A stretch of 64,000 bases of DNA, taken from contig JAPFBL010000104.1 in assembly GCA_026182355.1 (NCBI GenBank), forward strand, positions 2,039,501 to 2,103,500, in the 5' to 3' direction. Under the pieces are notes generated by a model. That model ran no database searches and had not been told where the DNA came from. It saw only the letters and a list, made by a program, of their open reading frames with translations. The stretch's first letter is position 1. Every line of letters starts with the position of its first letter. Position numbers and translations under genes: made by a program. This document shows, one piece after another, positions 24,501-36,207 of this stretch. Source of the DNA: Hermatobates lingyangjiaoensis (taxonomy: Eukaryota; Arthropoda; Insecta; Hemiptera; Hermatobatidae).

Positions 24501-25470
24501 TACATCTCATAAGTCAATTGCTTGGTTGTCGCTAAATTCAATTGTAAATTTAATTTAAAAAGTATTATATATTTCACAGTTAATACTGTCAAAATCACCT
24601 GATTTTATAAAATTATAAGTGGTGGAAAAGTATTATCAATATTTAATTTATTTGAAAGATTGGCACGGTCACTTACTACTATTCTGAAAAAAAACACATT
24701 TTTTTTCTTTTGAAGCACTTTTGTTTGTTTTATCTAAAAAGCTTATAATGGTTTAGCTGCATTGTGAAGAACAAGGATATCTGAGAGGCTGCATTATCTG
24801 CAAGTGAAACAGAAAATGGCTGGAAGCGTCGATAGTGACGGCTGCTGTCACCCATTGTCTGTCATGCACTGCATTGTAGTGCCTTTCATTCAGCTTTCTG
24901 TCGCTTTCCTATCGCTCATCTCCAAGCGCAATCATGTCCGCACCTCCCAAATCTCCATTTATTCTTACTTTTCTATTCTTCCCTCTTTTCATTCCGTATA
25001 AAATAAAGTACTGTAATTTTTCAATATTCACACATTACCATTTTCTGACTCGATACCCCCAAAATTTTCCTCTATAATCATATAATAGTGTTAGCTTACC
25101 CCGTCTTGACTCTGGTGAAAAATAATAATAATAAAATTAAATGGCCCGGCTATTTTTTGCTTAAATACTGGTATGCGTGTTTTCTCCATTCTGCATTGCA
25201 GATTTTCTGAGGTAAATTTCAATTAAACAGGTTTTTCTTGGTATTAAAATGTAAAATAAAAAATAACTTTGTTAATATTAATATGCAGTAAAATATCTAT
25301 ACATTTATGATGAAAAGATGTTGCAAAGATCAAACGGATCAATATTCCTGTCATTAGTACAGGACTAATGGCGAAAGGCTATAAATTGGGCGATAGAAAC
25401 AAAGCCTCTTAATTGATTAACAGTTCTCAATTTTGCAATCAGAATTAAGTAGAAACCAATGAAACATTAT
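21600..25470. other. AT-rich non-coding stretch
   Basis: No gene is recognised. A purine-rich block at 23650-23780 is open on both strands but shows no recognisable motif. Confidence 0.6.
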
Positions 25471-25474
25471 CAGG

Positions 25475-25478
<4 letters not shown>

Positions 25479-25511
<33 letters not shown>
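25479..25511. repeat. (AT)n microsatellite
   Basis: About 33 bp of AT repeats on the left of a foldback; a matching array lies at 25691-25729 on its right. Confidence 0.94.
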
Positions 25512-25512
<1 letters not shown>

Positions 25513-25514
<2 letters not shown>

Positions 25515-25688
25515 ATTTCACATAAACACGTGAAACAACAATCAATGATTAAACCACAATAAGAATGGGAAAACAAGACTAAGATCTTTCAACCGTAACA
25601 AGCGGTCTTCGTCCGCTTCGACGAAGACCGCTTGTTACGGTTGAAAGATCTTAGTCTTGTTTTCCCATTCTTATTGTGGTTTAATCAT

Positions 25689-25691
<3 letters not shown>
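25513..25691. mobile_element. Family A foldback, copy 4 (near-perfect palindrome)
   Basis: The best preserved copy. GATTTCACATAAACACGTGA is followed by CAATGATTAAACCACAATAA, AACAAGACTAAGATCTTTCA and ACCGTAACAAGCGGTCTTCG. A CCGCT centre follows, and the same sequence mirrored back to TTGTGGTTTAATCATTG. The arms are about 85 bp each and almost identical, so it should fold into a long hairpin. Confidence 0.85.
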
Positions 25692-25729
<38 letters not shown>

Positions 25730-25877
25730 GTATTTTATATATGAAGTGTATATACTAAATTGAAGAAACGGTCCACCCGGACTATTAAAACTTTCAATTA
25801 CACAAAATAAGCAAGTGTGTTTTTTCACTTTTTTCTGTATTGAGTTTTGTGTAATTTAAAGTATATATATATTCTTC

Positions 25878-25912
25878 ATTTTGATTTTTCCCCTACGGCA
25901 TTTTGTCTCATT
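25878..25912 (+). repeat. 35-bp inverted repeat, left arm
   Basis: Contains CCCCTACGGCATTTTGTCTC and is the exact reverse complement of 26291-26325. The two arms bracket a PLE nuclease reading frame. Confidence 0.93.
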
Positions 25913-25928
25913 ATCATGAAAAATTAAT

Positions 25929-26291
25929 ATGGGAGATTGTGAGCTCCTAGCCAATTCAAAATATATCGGTATGGCATCAACCACACTCTCACGACGACTG
26001 GCCATGCACTTACAAGCAGGAGCCATCGCCAGACACACCTCCCAGGAACATGGAAGAAAACTCACCCGCCAGGACCTTGTACAAAACACCATCATTTTAA
26101 AGCAAACTAATGGTCCAGCCAGACTACAGATATATGAAGCCATGAAAATCATGAAACATATCCCATTAATTATTCGTTAACACACGGGGGTTTCACGCAC
26201 ACTGCAGCTACTAGGTGACCAACCACCAGCTACTCGCCAAGCCATCAGCCAGTCACCGCCTTTATTCAGACCAGCAACACCTAAGAAATGA
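25929..26291 (+). pseudogene. PLE GIY-YIG endonuclease fragment with one internal stop
   Basis: The frame MGDCELLANSKYIGMASTTL followed by SRRLAMHLQAGAIARH carries the YIG motif and the downstream T-L-S-x-R and H of PLE GIY-YIG nucleases. RLQIYEAMKIMKHIPLI follows. It aligns well with the copy at 55707-56276 (YIGSTVTTLSRRLTMHL; RLRILEALYILEKCPSI), so the two are the same lineage. A TAA at 26178-26180 interrupts it, after which the same frame stays open (TLQLLGDQPPATRQAISQS) to TGA at 26289-26291. The start is truncated: the GIY half is missing. It lies inside a perfect 35-bp inverted repeat whose right arm begins at the stop codon. Confidence 0.8.
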
Positions 26292-26325
26292 ATGAGACAA
26301 AATGCCGTAGGGGAAAAATCAAAAT
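26291..26325 (-). repeat. 35-bp inverted repeat, right arm
   Basis: Exact reverse complement of 25878-25912. It starts at the last base of the nuclease stop codon. Confidence 0.93.
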
Positions 26326-26380
26326 AAATAAAAATAAGCTCTGAGGCCTTCTGAACTATATATATATGATATTTATATAT

Positions 26381-26553
26381 ACTTAAAATAAACTGTGACA
26401 CATAAAAAGAAACATAATAAGACTCACTTTTGAATATTTCGACCGCCATAACGGTCGAAATATTGAAAATTGTTTCTCTTTTATGTTTCTTTCAATGTGT
26501 CACGATTTATTTTAAGTCTAATCTGTCCTGCTGGATCAAGTTTCGTTTATCTG
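26381..26553. mobile_element. Family B foldback, copy 2
   Basis: ACTTAAAATAAACTGTGACA leads to the palindrome TTTCGACCGCCATAACGGTC followed by GAAATATTGAAAA, then TGTGTCACGATTTATTTTAA and CCTGCTGGATC, ending at TCTGATATATA. It is the reverse-oriented match of 21328-21510. Confidence 0.75.
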
Positions 26554-26585
<32 letters not shown>

Positions 26586-26592
26586 TATATAT
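26554..26592. repeat. (TA)n microsatellite
   Basis: About 39 bp of TA between family B and family C foldbacks. Confidence 0.93.
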
Positions 26593-26594
26593 AA

Positions 26595-26820
26595 AAGAGG
26601 GGTGGAGAGAGAGAGAAAGAGAGTGAGAAAGGAGAAGTAAAAACACACACTTATATCCTCTAATTTTCGGTTTGAACTGTCTTTAGGAAAGATAAGAGAG
26701 GGAAACCAAGGACACTGGGTCACCAACTATCTGTGTACCAGTACGCTTGGTTTCTGTGTATCTCCTGAAGACAGTTCGAACTGAAAATTAGACTCTGTAA
26801 GTGTGTGACTTCATTGAACA
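26595..26820. mobile_element. Family C foldback
   Basis: Imperfect arms: CACACACTTATATCCTCTAA with TTTTCGGTTTGAACTGTCTT on the left, and AGACAGTTCGAACTGAAAAT with TTAGACTCTGTAAGTGTGT on the right. The right arm contains the PLE end motif CTGAAGA (26765-26771), C, AGTTCGAACT (26773-26782), GAAA. A truncated right arm of the same family lies at 55047-55130. Confidence 0.75.
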
Positions 26821-29800
26821 TTATATATATATAAACCATCTTTAGTCACCTGAATCATTGACAGGTATATATCAAAATGTGCGAACAAATGTTTTTTAAA
26901 ATGTTGAAACCTTAAATGAAGTCACAGAAAAAATTTTTCTTTCGGATAAAATTTGTTGGGAATGAAATGCATAATTGGCTATATTTATTTAAATTTTCTG
27001 TAACAATTGATATTCATAAATATTTTATCTTTAATATTTTACTTCATATTTTACAAAAGTATATTCTTTAGAGCTTTTGTAGATTTAAAAATAAAGTAGA
27101 TCTACAAAATTCTCCACAAAGAACTATTTGCAGTTCAATAATCAAAGGATGTGATTATTGAAACCAGTTTGGTATATTACTAACATAAACGCAGGGAGTA
27201 CTCACTAAGGTGATCAAACATAATGCAGAGTAGTAAAGTGGCAATTAAGACGTAATTACGCAGAGCGATTGTAAAATTCATATATGAAACTAACATTTTC
27301 AAGCAAGTTTTAATTCATTTCCCTTGAGTAGTTTTGTTTATTTATTTGCAATATATACATATATTGCTTTGTGAGTCTAACTCCAAAACTCTGGAAATAA
27401 TAGAAGAAATTCGATTGCAAACTGTTTCATATCTCTCCAGGTGTGCCATATATTATAAATTATCATTACTTTTGTGTGAATAACATTTATAAACTAGAAA
27501 AATAACAGGAACATCAATGAAATTATAATCTATAATTGAAGTCTCTAATGGATATAAAATGAATAAATAAAATAGAGATTATAAGGAGATGATAATTGTA
27601 GTAGAGAGGGCAAATATGATTATGTATTTAACACGCTATTGATACACTATTCTCATATTCAGAATTGCAAAAAAAAACATAATTAAACTACTTCCTACCC
27701 TAAAGAAAACACAGTAAAAGCAAATTCCGGTTACAATCCTATCGATCAGTAGCAAAAATAAAACCTTAAAGTCTAAATATTAGTAAAGTTAGTAAAGAAT
27801 GAAAATCAATATTTAGAGTATTTGGTTTTAGACAAAAGTAGTTTGGTTTAGGCAAATTTAAACAAACTTATACCGATAAATATTTCTATAACAATTAGGA
27901 ATGTAACATAATGAAATTAATGCCTCATATAGTGATGTGGGAGTTGTTCAAATTGTTTCGGATGGTTTCAAGAACTTATAGAAGTTCTAAATGATGGGCT
28001 TAAAGACCAAAACCGGTCGAATAACTTGACCACCAGTATGTTGACATTAATAAATATTAATGATATAGCTATGTATTTGTATGGGCAATACATATCTTAA
28101 ATTTCCTTCTATCTGTGTCACCTAACACTGAATAAAACAAGCGCAACTATAACGTTCAATACTTTGTAATAAGAGTCTGCTGTATTTGTTTTCTCTAACT
28201 TGGTGTTATTTATCCTTGTTAGATTACAATGTTGCTCGCCAAGCAAAGCTTGCAATATTGGGAGCACTCAAATAGATTGTCCATTACAGATTTGTTTGAA
28301 GCTGTTGTTCATGTGCTTCTTTGGCTCTATTAAGTCAGACGCTAGGCATAATGGCGTCATTAGCGCAGTCAGTATCAAGCCATTAAGCACGCAATATAAT
28401 GCTCAATCTCTAACCACCCCATTATTACTTGTGACTTCTGTTTTCAGCCATATTCATCTGGCTAAGAATTTAAATTGGCTTTGGTCTCAGCAGAGATGCT
28501 GTGCACTTCCTATCATATATTACTTCTCTCCATCTACGACTATTTAGATCTGCTGGGAACAACGAATTATCTTTATAGAGTTATGCTACAAATGAAATTA
28601 TTCACTTCATGGAATAATATCCTTTAAAGCATTTATATGCCTAGAATTACTATTAATCAAGGAAAATAATTATCATCAAATAGAAATTTTGCGACCGTGC
28701 ATGGTGTTATTGCAGTATATGATCTACTTTAGACTGTAGACATTAGTCCAGTCTGTAACATTTTCACAGGAGGAATATTGATTAGTGTTGTTCATGCCCT
28801 CTGCATAAGGATATGTTACTGCAGTTCATGTTACTACATAAAGGTATATTATGCAGTGTATCTAATGCTAATTGATTCTTTTTTAGGTGGAAGCAGCAAC
28901 ATATTTTAAGAGATACTCTCAGTGGCTATAATATAATTATCAGATAGGCCGAATTCACTCACTATTCTACCACTTGGAAGGAGATTCCTCAGAGTAACCG
29001 TAAAAAGAATCAAAAATGTCACAAAAGTATGTACCAGTTTTGTATTTTTTTTTGCCACGAATCAACATAATTTTTTTTCTTACTTTTAATAATTTTGTTG
29101 CGCTTTGTTGGCTTTGTATCCATATATGTATCCTTACTGTATTTATTTTAACCAAAATCTACTCTGGGGATTCCTGTCATCTGGAGCCACGAAATCCAAC
29201 AAGTTTTGCGAGGTAATCCAATGTGTGGGAGTTTTATGCGTCTGTACAAGGGATTTTTAAGCTAGGACAGTGCTTGTTTCTAGCTAATAAACCGAGTTGA
29301 GGCCAACTTCTTGGCCCAGTGGGGCAACAAGCATATGCATGGAGAAACAGCAGGCGACGTAATCATGTCCGTCTGTATATCAAGTTAGTCTTTTATGATA
29401 CTATTTCTACCTTTATAGTTATTAGTATATTAAACTACTCTAAGTGGGGTAACAAATAATAGTGCCCCATGTAACAAAAATAAAATGAAAGGGTGGAGAA
29501 ACAATCCATTGAGAGTACTTAGTCTTCATAGTTACCATTGCTAAACAGATCTCGGGACCAATATCCTTTCAGCCTTTTAATAGGGTTGGTAGGAACCTGG
29601 TAGGATGATATTTACTGAATGAAATAACTTAGGTTAGTGGGTAAAGATTCATGAAATTTTCCGTATCATGATCTGGTTTCTTGGTGGATAAAAGGAATTT
29701 TGAAATCGTTGTGAATGGTACCGTTAGAAACAGAAAAGGTAGCTTGTACAACCTTGCGAAGTAATTTAGATTGTTTTGTAGTTTGGATTTTATGGGTATT

Positions 29801-31930
29801 TCTACGCTTGCTTGATACCCATCGATGATACAAAAAAAAAAAACTTTTTAGTTGTCTATGTTTTACATACCAGATAAGATTTAAAGTGCCATGTCATCAT
29901 ACAAGAAGTGACAGGAGAGGATTAAACTAAAAAAGACTTGGGACTTACTCTCTTATGCAAATATTGTTTTAATCAAGAGAATTGCCAGTTGCTATGGGTA
30001 AAGTGAACAGAGTATGGCTAGAACAGTTTGCATAACCTGATTATTACTAATAGCGGTAGCAGTCATCAAGCTTCAGACTAGGACAAATGGCTGCTTTTCA
30101 CATAGCGTGAACAAACCTCGTTGGTCTGGAACCTTAGCCACCTAGATCGTAACCATATGATGGTTCTCACACTACTGTCAAATATATGCATGTAGTACTG
30201 CGTAGTATTAAGTGTGTACTAATACAACCGTATGAGAATCGGATAATACTCTGATTCCATAGAAATTTTACCTGTTAACTCTAGTAACCTATAAGAATAT
30301 TTGGTTAGTCAGTCATTTTCTAGCCCTCTACCTACAAAGATTCGGTCCATTTTCTAAAATGAACACAGAAATATGCTCTTTCGTGACAATAAATCTATTT
30401 TCATAAATAAGAGGCCCTGACTCTTTGGTAATTAAGAATCCTGTTTATTCAGTAACCTTTATTATTAAAGTAAGTTTTTATCCAAAAAAAAAAGTGCATA
30501 GTAGTTTATATTGCAGATTTCTTGAAAAATCAAGATATTATTAATTTAAGATATAAGCAAGACAATTTCAGGGCCAAGATTAATAATCATAATAAAGGGT
30601 TATTGACTTTTGTTTTTCAGTAAACTAACATAAGCAATACATTTCACCTTGCTACTCAACCATGCTACATAAAGGTAAGTAAAGTTTGCAGCTAATAGAA
30701 ACCACATAAATAGCTAGAATTATCACTAATTTTTTTGTTATTTACGGAAATAAAATCTTCTTTATTCATATATAAAATCGCATAGTTCCTTAGTTTATAG
30801 TATTGAAGGCAGAGCAGCATAATTAATAATGAATAAGAAAGTCAAGTACATTAGTAAAAATTTGCAGCAACATTTGGCAGTATTTAAAAGTCAAGTAGAT
30901 TATGACATTTGCTGAAGTGTGACTGTCAGTGCGTTAGATTTTGTAAAACTCATCTCCTCTTTAAACTTCTCATTTTCACACCCTCTTGATCTTTCATGTT
31001 TCATGATTAACATAAATGTTTTATTCATCAAAGGGTAATGTAATTGAATTGCCTTTTCACTCCGTGGTGATGCATTCCACTTCAATCCATCGTAATATAG
31101 AAATATAATCTAATATATATCACTCACATTTCCAAGAATATTAATAATGAAAATATACACATATACACATAATATACACATAACATAATATATTAAAAGA
31201 ACATTTTTTTAAACAAGTAAATAAATAGGAAGAATAAATCTTTATGTTTAACAGTAAAAAAAATAACAATTATAACTAAGTTGGTGCAAATAGCAAAGTC
31301 AGATTTAAAATAACGGAAAATTAGCCCATTTTAGGGCACAAAGCCGTCCCAATTGGCAACAAACCAGCCTATTTGCAGTCAGTTCCTGCCATAAATGTCC
31401 AATATAATTAACAAGATCATCTCTCTATCTAGACGCTGGTAAAGCACTGAAATTTCGTTGACCCGGCATCATTTGCAATATCAAAATGCTTAGTCGGTGT
31501 TTGGTGACCACTAATAGGGAAATTTTAGTCATCCGTATTAAAATTAATGTAAATTTAATTAATTAATTAAATGAATTAAATATTAGTCATAAATATAGGT
31601 CGAATATAAAAATTATAAATACTTAACAGCAAAAGAGATCCTGAAATTAACATTGCTCAAACTGTCGCAGTCAGCGACGTTCATCCATATTCAGCTATAC
31701 AAAGGAAAGCGCAATACTACTTGCTCTTGACAGTAACACTTTTAAAAAGGATATGTGTGTGTTTTGGACAATATTTAATCGGAGGAAAATAAATTTTCGT
31801 ATCCGATAATTTTTTTCACAATCTTATAAGCTTTCTAAGAAAATTGCAAATTTCTATTTAGAACTACTTTAGTGTTAATATTGCATTATAAAAACTACGT
31901 ATTTTTTAAATAATTGCACACAAGGAACAC
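26821..31930. other. Non-coding stretch
   Basis: No gene is recognised. A 115-codon frame at 28200-28547 is the longest, and its composition is less AT-driven than its surroundings, but no motif supports it. A decayed PLE end is noted separately at 27990-28025. Confidence 0.6.
27990..28025 (+). mobile_element. Decayed PLE 3'-end motif
   Basis: ATGATG, hairpin GGGCTTAAAGACC, then AAAAC CGGTCGAATAA. It fits the PLE end layout with GAAAC changed to AAAAC. No associated frame. Confidence 0.35.
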
Positions 31931-31965
31931 AAAAAAAGACGACTAACAATCACGATTTTCGATCA

Positions 31966-31989
31966 CTTCGGCTGTCTTGCCGTCTTCAG
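31966..31989 (-). mobile_element. PLE 3'-end motif
   Basis: On the minus strand CTGAAGA (31989-31983), C, GGC-AAGACA-GCC hairpin (31981-31970), GAAG, followed by TGATCGAAAATCG. It is the classic PLE tail layout. A TA array follows at 32066-32106. Confidence 0.55.
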
Positions 31990-32065
31990 GAAAGGATAAA
32001 TAGGAAAAGGAGAAAACACAAAGGAGCGGAGACGTGAATGCGTCCACCGACCGATACAAACCCAA

Positions 32066-32072
32066 GATATAT

Positions 32073-32106
<34 letters not shown>
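32066..32106. repeat. (TA)n microsatellite
   Basis: About 40 bp of TA repeats with one slip, at the left edge of the family D PLE terminal repeat. Confidence 0.93.
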
Positions 32107-32445
32107 AAAAAATGAAAGGTCCGTGTGGACAATAAACACTTTAACACATAGAAAAAACACAGAAAGACACTACAGAACTCACTTCGATATTTCGACATCC
32201 GTCTTCATCGGGAAGAAGTGCGAAGTACTCGCGTTGAGAAGCAAACTGCTACTGGCCTCCAGAGTAACTCGTGGAACCACCGAAATGCTGCCCCCCAGCG
32301 GAGGAGAGGAAGAATATAAATCCCTCCAATATTTATTTAGAAAACAAGATAAAATATATATAAAATACGAAATAATAATAATAAAATAAAAAATAAATAG
32401 TAATAATAATAATAATAAAATAATAATAATAATAATATAAACAAA
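32107..32445 (-). mobile_element. Family D PLE terminal repeat, inverted copy
   Basis: Reverse complement of 38717-39005. Shared blocks include CTCCTCCGCTGGGGGGCAGC, GTTACTCTGGAGGCCAGTAG and CGAGTACTTCGCACTTCTTC. On the minus strand it holds CCGATGA (32211-32205), A, GACGGATGTC hairpin, GAAA (32193-32190). It is followed by a (TAA)n stretch and then by a PLE C-terminus in the plus direction, an inverted terminal-repeat layout known for PLEs. Confidence 0.78.
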
Positions 32446-32512
32446 AATCCGAAGAGGCATTCATATGCCTTCTTGGGGCTCGTTCTCCTCCTGGTCTCAA
32501 CCTGTACCGTTA
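32446..32512 (+). pseudogene. PLE protein C-terminus
   Basis: The frame SEEAFICLLGARSPPGLNLY R stop is the same C-terminus as at 7735-7800 (minus). It is the end of the GIY-YIG region (E-E-x-x-I then PPGLN). Everything upstream is missing; it joins directly to the (TAA)n tail of the inverted terminal repeat. The stop codon is followed after a few bases by the left end of repeat E. Confidence 0.72.
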
Positions 32513-32514
32513 AT

Positions 32515-34984
32515 TATTTTTACTTTACTATAAGTGAAGTATAGTGATCGTGAAAAAATTCGATCTCGAGATTTTGACGGAATTACATGTTTTGAGGTCC
32601 CTGAAGTCGTTTTATGACGTTTTTACGATGATGTCTGTGGGTGTGTGGGTGGGTGGGTGGGTGGGTGCGTGTGTTAGCATTGCTTGTTACCACGCTACGG
32701 TCCAGAATCTTTGATGGATTAAGTTGATATTTTACACAAAAATGGGCCTCATAAGGACGAAGATCCCTATTGTTTGGGAAGAATTATGCATGATGGGAAA
32801 GTCACATTTTTTGCCAAAAACAGTTTTTTTTTAAACATTTATTTCTCCTAAACTGATAACCCTAGAGTTTTGAAATTTTCACATTATCTTTGAAGTTACA
32901 AATGCAACAAACGAAAAATATATTCAGAATTTTAAAACAACAGAAAATAATTTTTTTTCAATAAAATGTACAAATTTTGACTTATAATTCAATCTCAAAC
33001 CTTGTGAGAGCGATACAAGCCATACTGTTTGACGGACTAGAATGAAACTATGCCTATAAATAGAACATTATCTGTAGAATGAGTTGAAATATTTTTTTCC
33101 AAAATTACATTCGCTAATGGGACGTTACAGTACGATTTCTGTTTTCAGAAAATGTTTTTTTGACGCTAAACGGCTCATTAAAAAATAATGAAAATTTGAC
33201 CAAAAATGGAACAAAAAATTGGCAATTCATAAAAAAAAAAATCATGAAGTTTCAATTACGGGAAAGAGCAATAATGATATAAAAACTCTTTGTTTATCTT
33301 AGACTAAGAGATCACCTGCTATACTTGTCGAATTTTTTGTCTTTTATTACATTGTTTACATTGACTTAGAAATTTTTTTGAGTGAATCCACTGAGATAAA
33401 ATTGATGTTTCTAATGGAAAAATGAAAATATATTATTGACTTATAAGACATGTAAGAGGAATAATATTGTGCAGGTAAATGATAACGGTCATTAAAAAAA
33501 AATTCGTATATATGTTATTTGACAAAGGGGAAGGAAAATGATCTTATTAAATACTAAGAAGCCATAAAATTCCCAGTATAATAATTCTGTTAAAAACCAA
33601 AAATGTAAAAGATAATTCAAAATATAAATCTTTCGTTTAGAGATAAATAAATGTAATTATCGTACATCTTTAATTAACAAATGACCTTAAAACAACATTT
33701 TCTTCGCTGTTTAAGATGTTTTTTAGAGAAAAAAAGGGTATTTTACTGTTTCAAATTTGAAAATTTTACATTAATATTCAATGTAGAAGGATGTCAAGTA
33801 AACAATGTAAGAAATCTACTGGCTATTTGAACAATAGCCATGTTCTCTTGTAGGATAATATTTCGTTTCAAGAAATGTTTACATTGGTTTTTCAAAAATG
33901 TTATTACTGCTGTAGTTATACTAATGAAATTATTTGCAAATAATAAATTATTTGTGATGAACAAAAATAAGCTTATAAATTGATATGTCCTTCAATCACT
34001 ATCTGTACTACCTCACGAATGCAATGCTAATAATTATATCCCATTTAGATATTTATGTTATGCTTAAATGATACGTTATGTTTTATATACTCAAGAAATT
34101 TGACATTGAGTTACTTATAGTAAAGTAGAGTGTAGGCCACTCCAGATTTTTTTACATTGTTTACATTGACTTAGAAATTTTTTGAGCGAATCCACTGAGA
34201 TAAAATTGATTTTATAAAGGAACAGTTTAAATTGTTTATTGAATTATATGAGTTGTAAGAGGAATAATATTGTGCAGGAAAATGATAACACTCACTCAGA
34301 AAAAAATCGTATATATGTTATTTGACAAAGGGGAAGGAAAATGATCTTATTAAATACTAAGAAGCTTATTATTATTATTATTTTAAAGATTAAAATTCCC
34401 AGTATGATAATTCTATAAAAGACCAAAAATGTAAATGATAATTCATAATCTGAATCTTTCGTTTAGAGATTAATAAATGTAATTATCGTACATCTTTAAT
34501 TAACAAATCAGCTTAAAACAACATTTTCTTCGCAGTTAAAGATGTTTTTCAGAGAAAAAAAGGGTATTTTCCTGTTTTAAATTTAAAAATTTTACTTTAA
34601 TATTCAAAGTAGAAGGATGTCAAGTAAACGATGTAAGAAATCTACTGGCTGTTTGAACTAAAGCCATTCTCTTGTAGGAGAATAAATCGTTTCAGGAAAT
34701 GTTCACTTTGGTTTTTCAATAATGTTATTACTGCTGTAGTTATACTAATGCAATTATTTGCAAATAATAAATTATTTGTGATGTACAAAAATAAGCTTAT
34801 AAAATGATATGTCCTTCAATCACTATCTGTACTACCTCAGGAATGATAGGCTAATAATTATATCCCATTTAGATGTTTACGTTATGCTTAAATGAGACGT
34901 TATGTTTTATATATTCAAGAAATTTGACATTAAGTTACTCATAGTAAAGTAGAGTGTAGGCCACTCCAGATTTTTTTTTTTTTG
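32515..34984 (+). mobile_element. Repeat family E, copy 1 (with duplicated 3' part)
   Basis: Starts TTTTTACTTTACTATAAG, continues AGTATAGTGATCGTGAAAAA and CGATCTCGAGATTTTGACGG, then a (GGGT)n stretch at about 32637-32665. It ends GAGTGTAGGCCACTCCAGAT plus a T run. Subterminal ACTTTACTATAAGT and its complement ACTTATAGTAAAGT (here one mismatch, ACTCATAG) are inverted. GAGTG-TAGGC-CACTC just before the T run can form a hairpin. The 3' part is present twice in tandem (33347-34151 and 34152-34984). No protein domain was recognised. It could be a non-autonomous DNA transposon or another unclassified repeat. Confidence 0.72.
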
Positions 34985-36020
34985 TACCTACGTATTAGAG
35001 TGAGTATGAATGTTTATTTTGCATGTTTGTATAAGTGAGTGTGTATAATGTTTCAGCACTCAACTCATCATATCTATTTTCAAGACATAAATATTTCTTG
35101 AATAGTAATAATAATCTATATTGTTCGTAACTTAAATTGAAATCTTTTCTTAATTTGAACTTCCATGCCTACTGATTTAAAAAGATTTATTTTATATTTA
35201 GCAGTAAATTAATATGATAATACAAATTATAAGCATTACAAATAAGAAAGAAACATTATTTAACATTTTAGTACCACTATCATAAGAGAAGAAATACTAG
35301 AAAGATTTCTTGTAAAATCCGATTATGAATACATTATTGTAAATTTTATTTACACTTATTTAGTTTATTACATTTCCCACAATTTAAAAATCAAGTAGTA
35401 TCATTCTTTATGAATTCCAGAATAATCTTAATTTTTTGTCACTTTCTATTTAGATGCGTACATACGTATATTGTATTCCATTATTTCCTGAGAATAATTT
35501 GCAGAAAATTATAATGTCTATTGAAATAATTACTTATAACATGTTTCTAATATTCTATATATTTATCAGTAGTGCACATTTCATTTTATAACCACTCAAA
35601 AAGAGGTTATTAGTATATGACTTGTAAAAAAGGTCATCAATGGGCCATTTACACAAAGGAAGAATGAAAATAGCTCGACACAAAACATCTTTTATATGGA
35701 GACTCGGTGATTCTTTGCCTCATTCTAATCATGAGTAAATACCACAAAATAGAAGATTATATAGCTCGTGAGTTAAAACATGGAAGGTTTTATAAACTAA
35801 AATTCACAATCTTATGTGATTATACCAGCAATTTTAAAACCAATGTAGGTTACAAGAATAGAATTTAATAATAAGTTTTATTACTGTTCTTCAGTTTTTA
35901 ACCTTATAATCATTGACTTCGGAAACTTATGAATGTAATAAAATCTATTTGATAGATATTATAAAAACCAATAAATTGTATGAAGGATAAAAAGACGACT
36001 ATATAATTGATGATATATAA
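34985..36020. other. AT-rich spacer between the two E copies
   Basis: No gene is recognised. It is not obviously homologous to repeat E or to PLE sequence. Confidence 0.55.
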
Positions 36021-36207
36021 CAAGATTTTACTATAAACATATGAAATAAAATCAACGTCTAACCCACAGTAAGAAATCAGGAATAAGACTAAGATCTTTC
36101 AACCGTAACAAGCGGTCTATTTAAGAGTCAAATCTTAACTGATTTCTTCTCTGAACAAATCAGTTGAAATATGACCATGTCGAAGACCGCTTGATGCGGT
36201 TGAAAGA
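36021..36207 (+). mobile_element. Family A foldback, diverged copy
   Basis: CAAGATTTTACTATAAACAT, then GATCTTTCAACCGTAACAAG and CGGTCTATTTAAG. After an insert of about 60 bp the arm returns as TCGAAGACCGCTTGATGCGG and TTGAAAGAT. The outer right arm is lost. Confidence 0.7.

Noticed and set aside
28200..28547. 115-codon plus-strand frame
   Set aside because: No domain, no clear splice sites or coding bias; length alone is not enough in 64 kb.
32123..32460. Mirror-oriented frames with SSPPLGGSI and LLLNASTSHFFPM at 32179-32460 and 38610-38963
   Set aside because: They arise from the non-coding family D PLE terminal repeat and its microsatellite; the similarity comes from the repeat, not from protein conservation.
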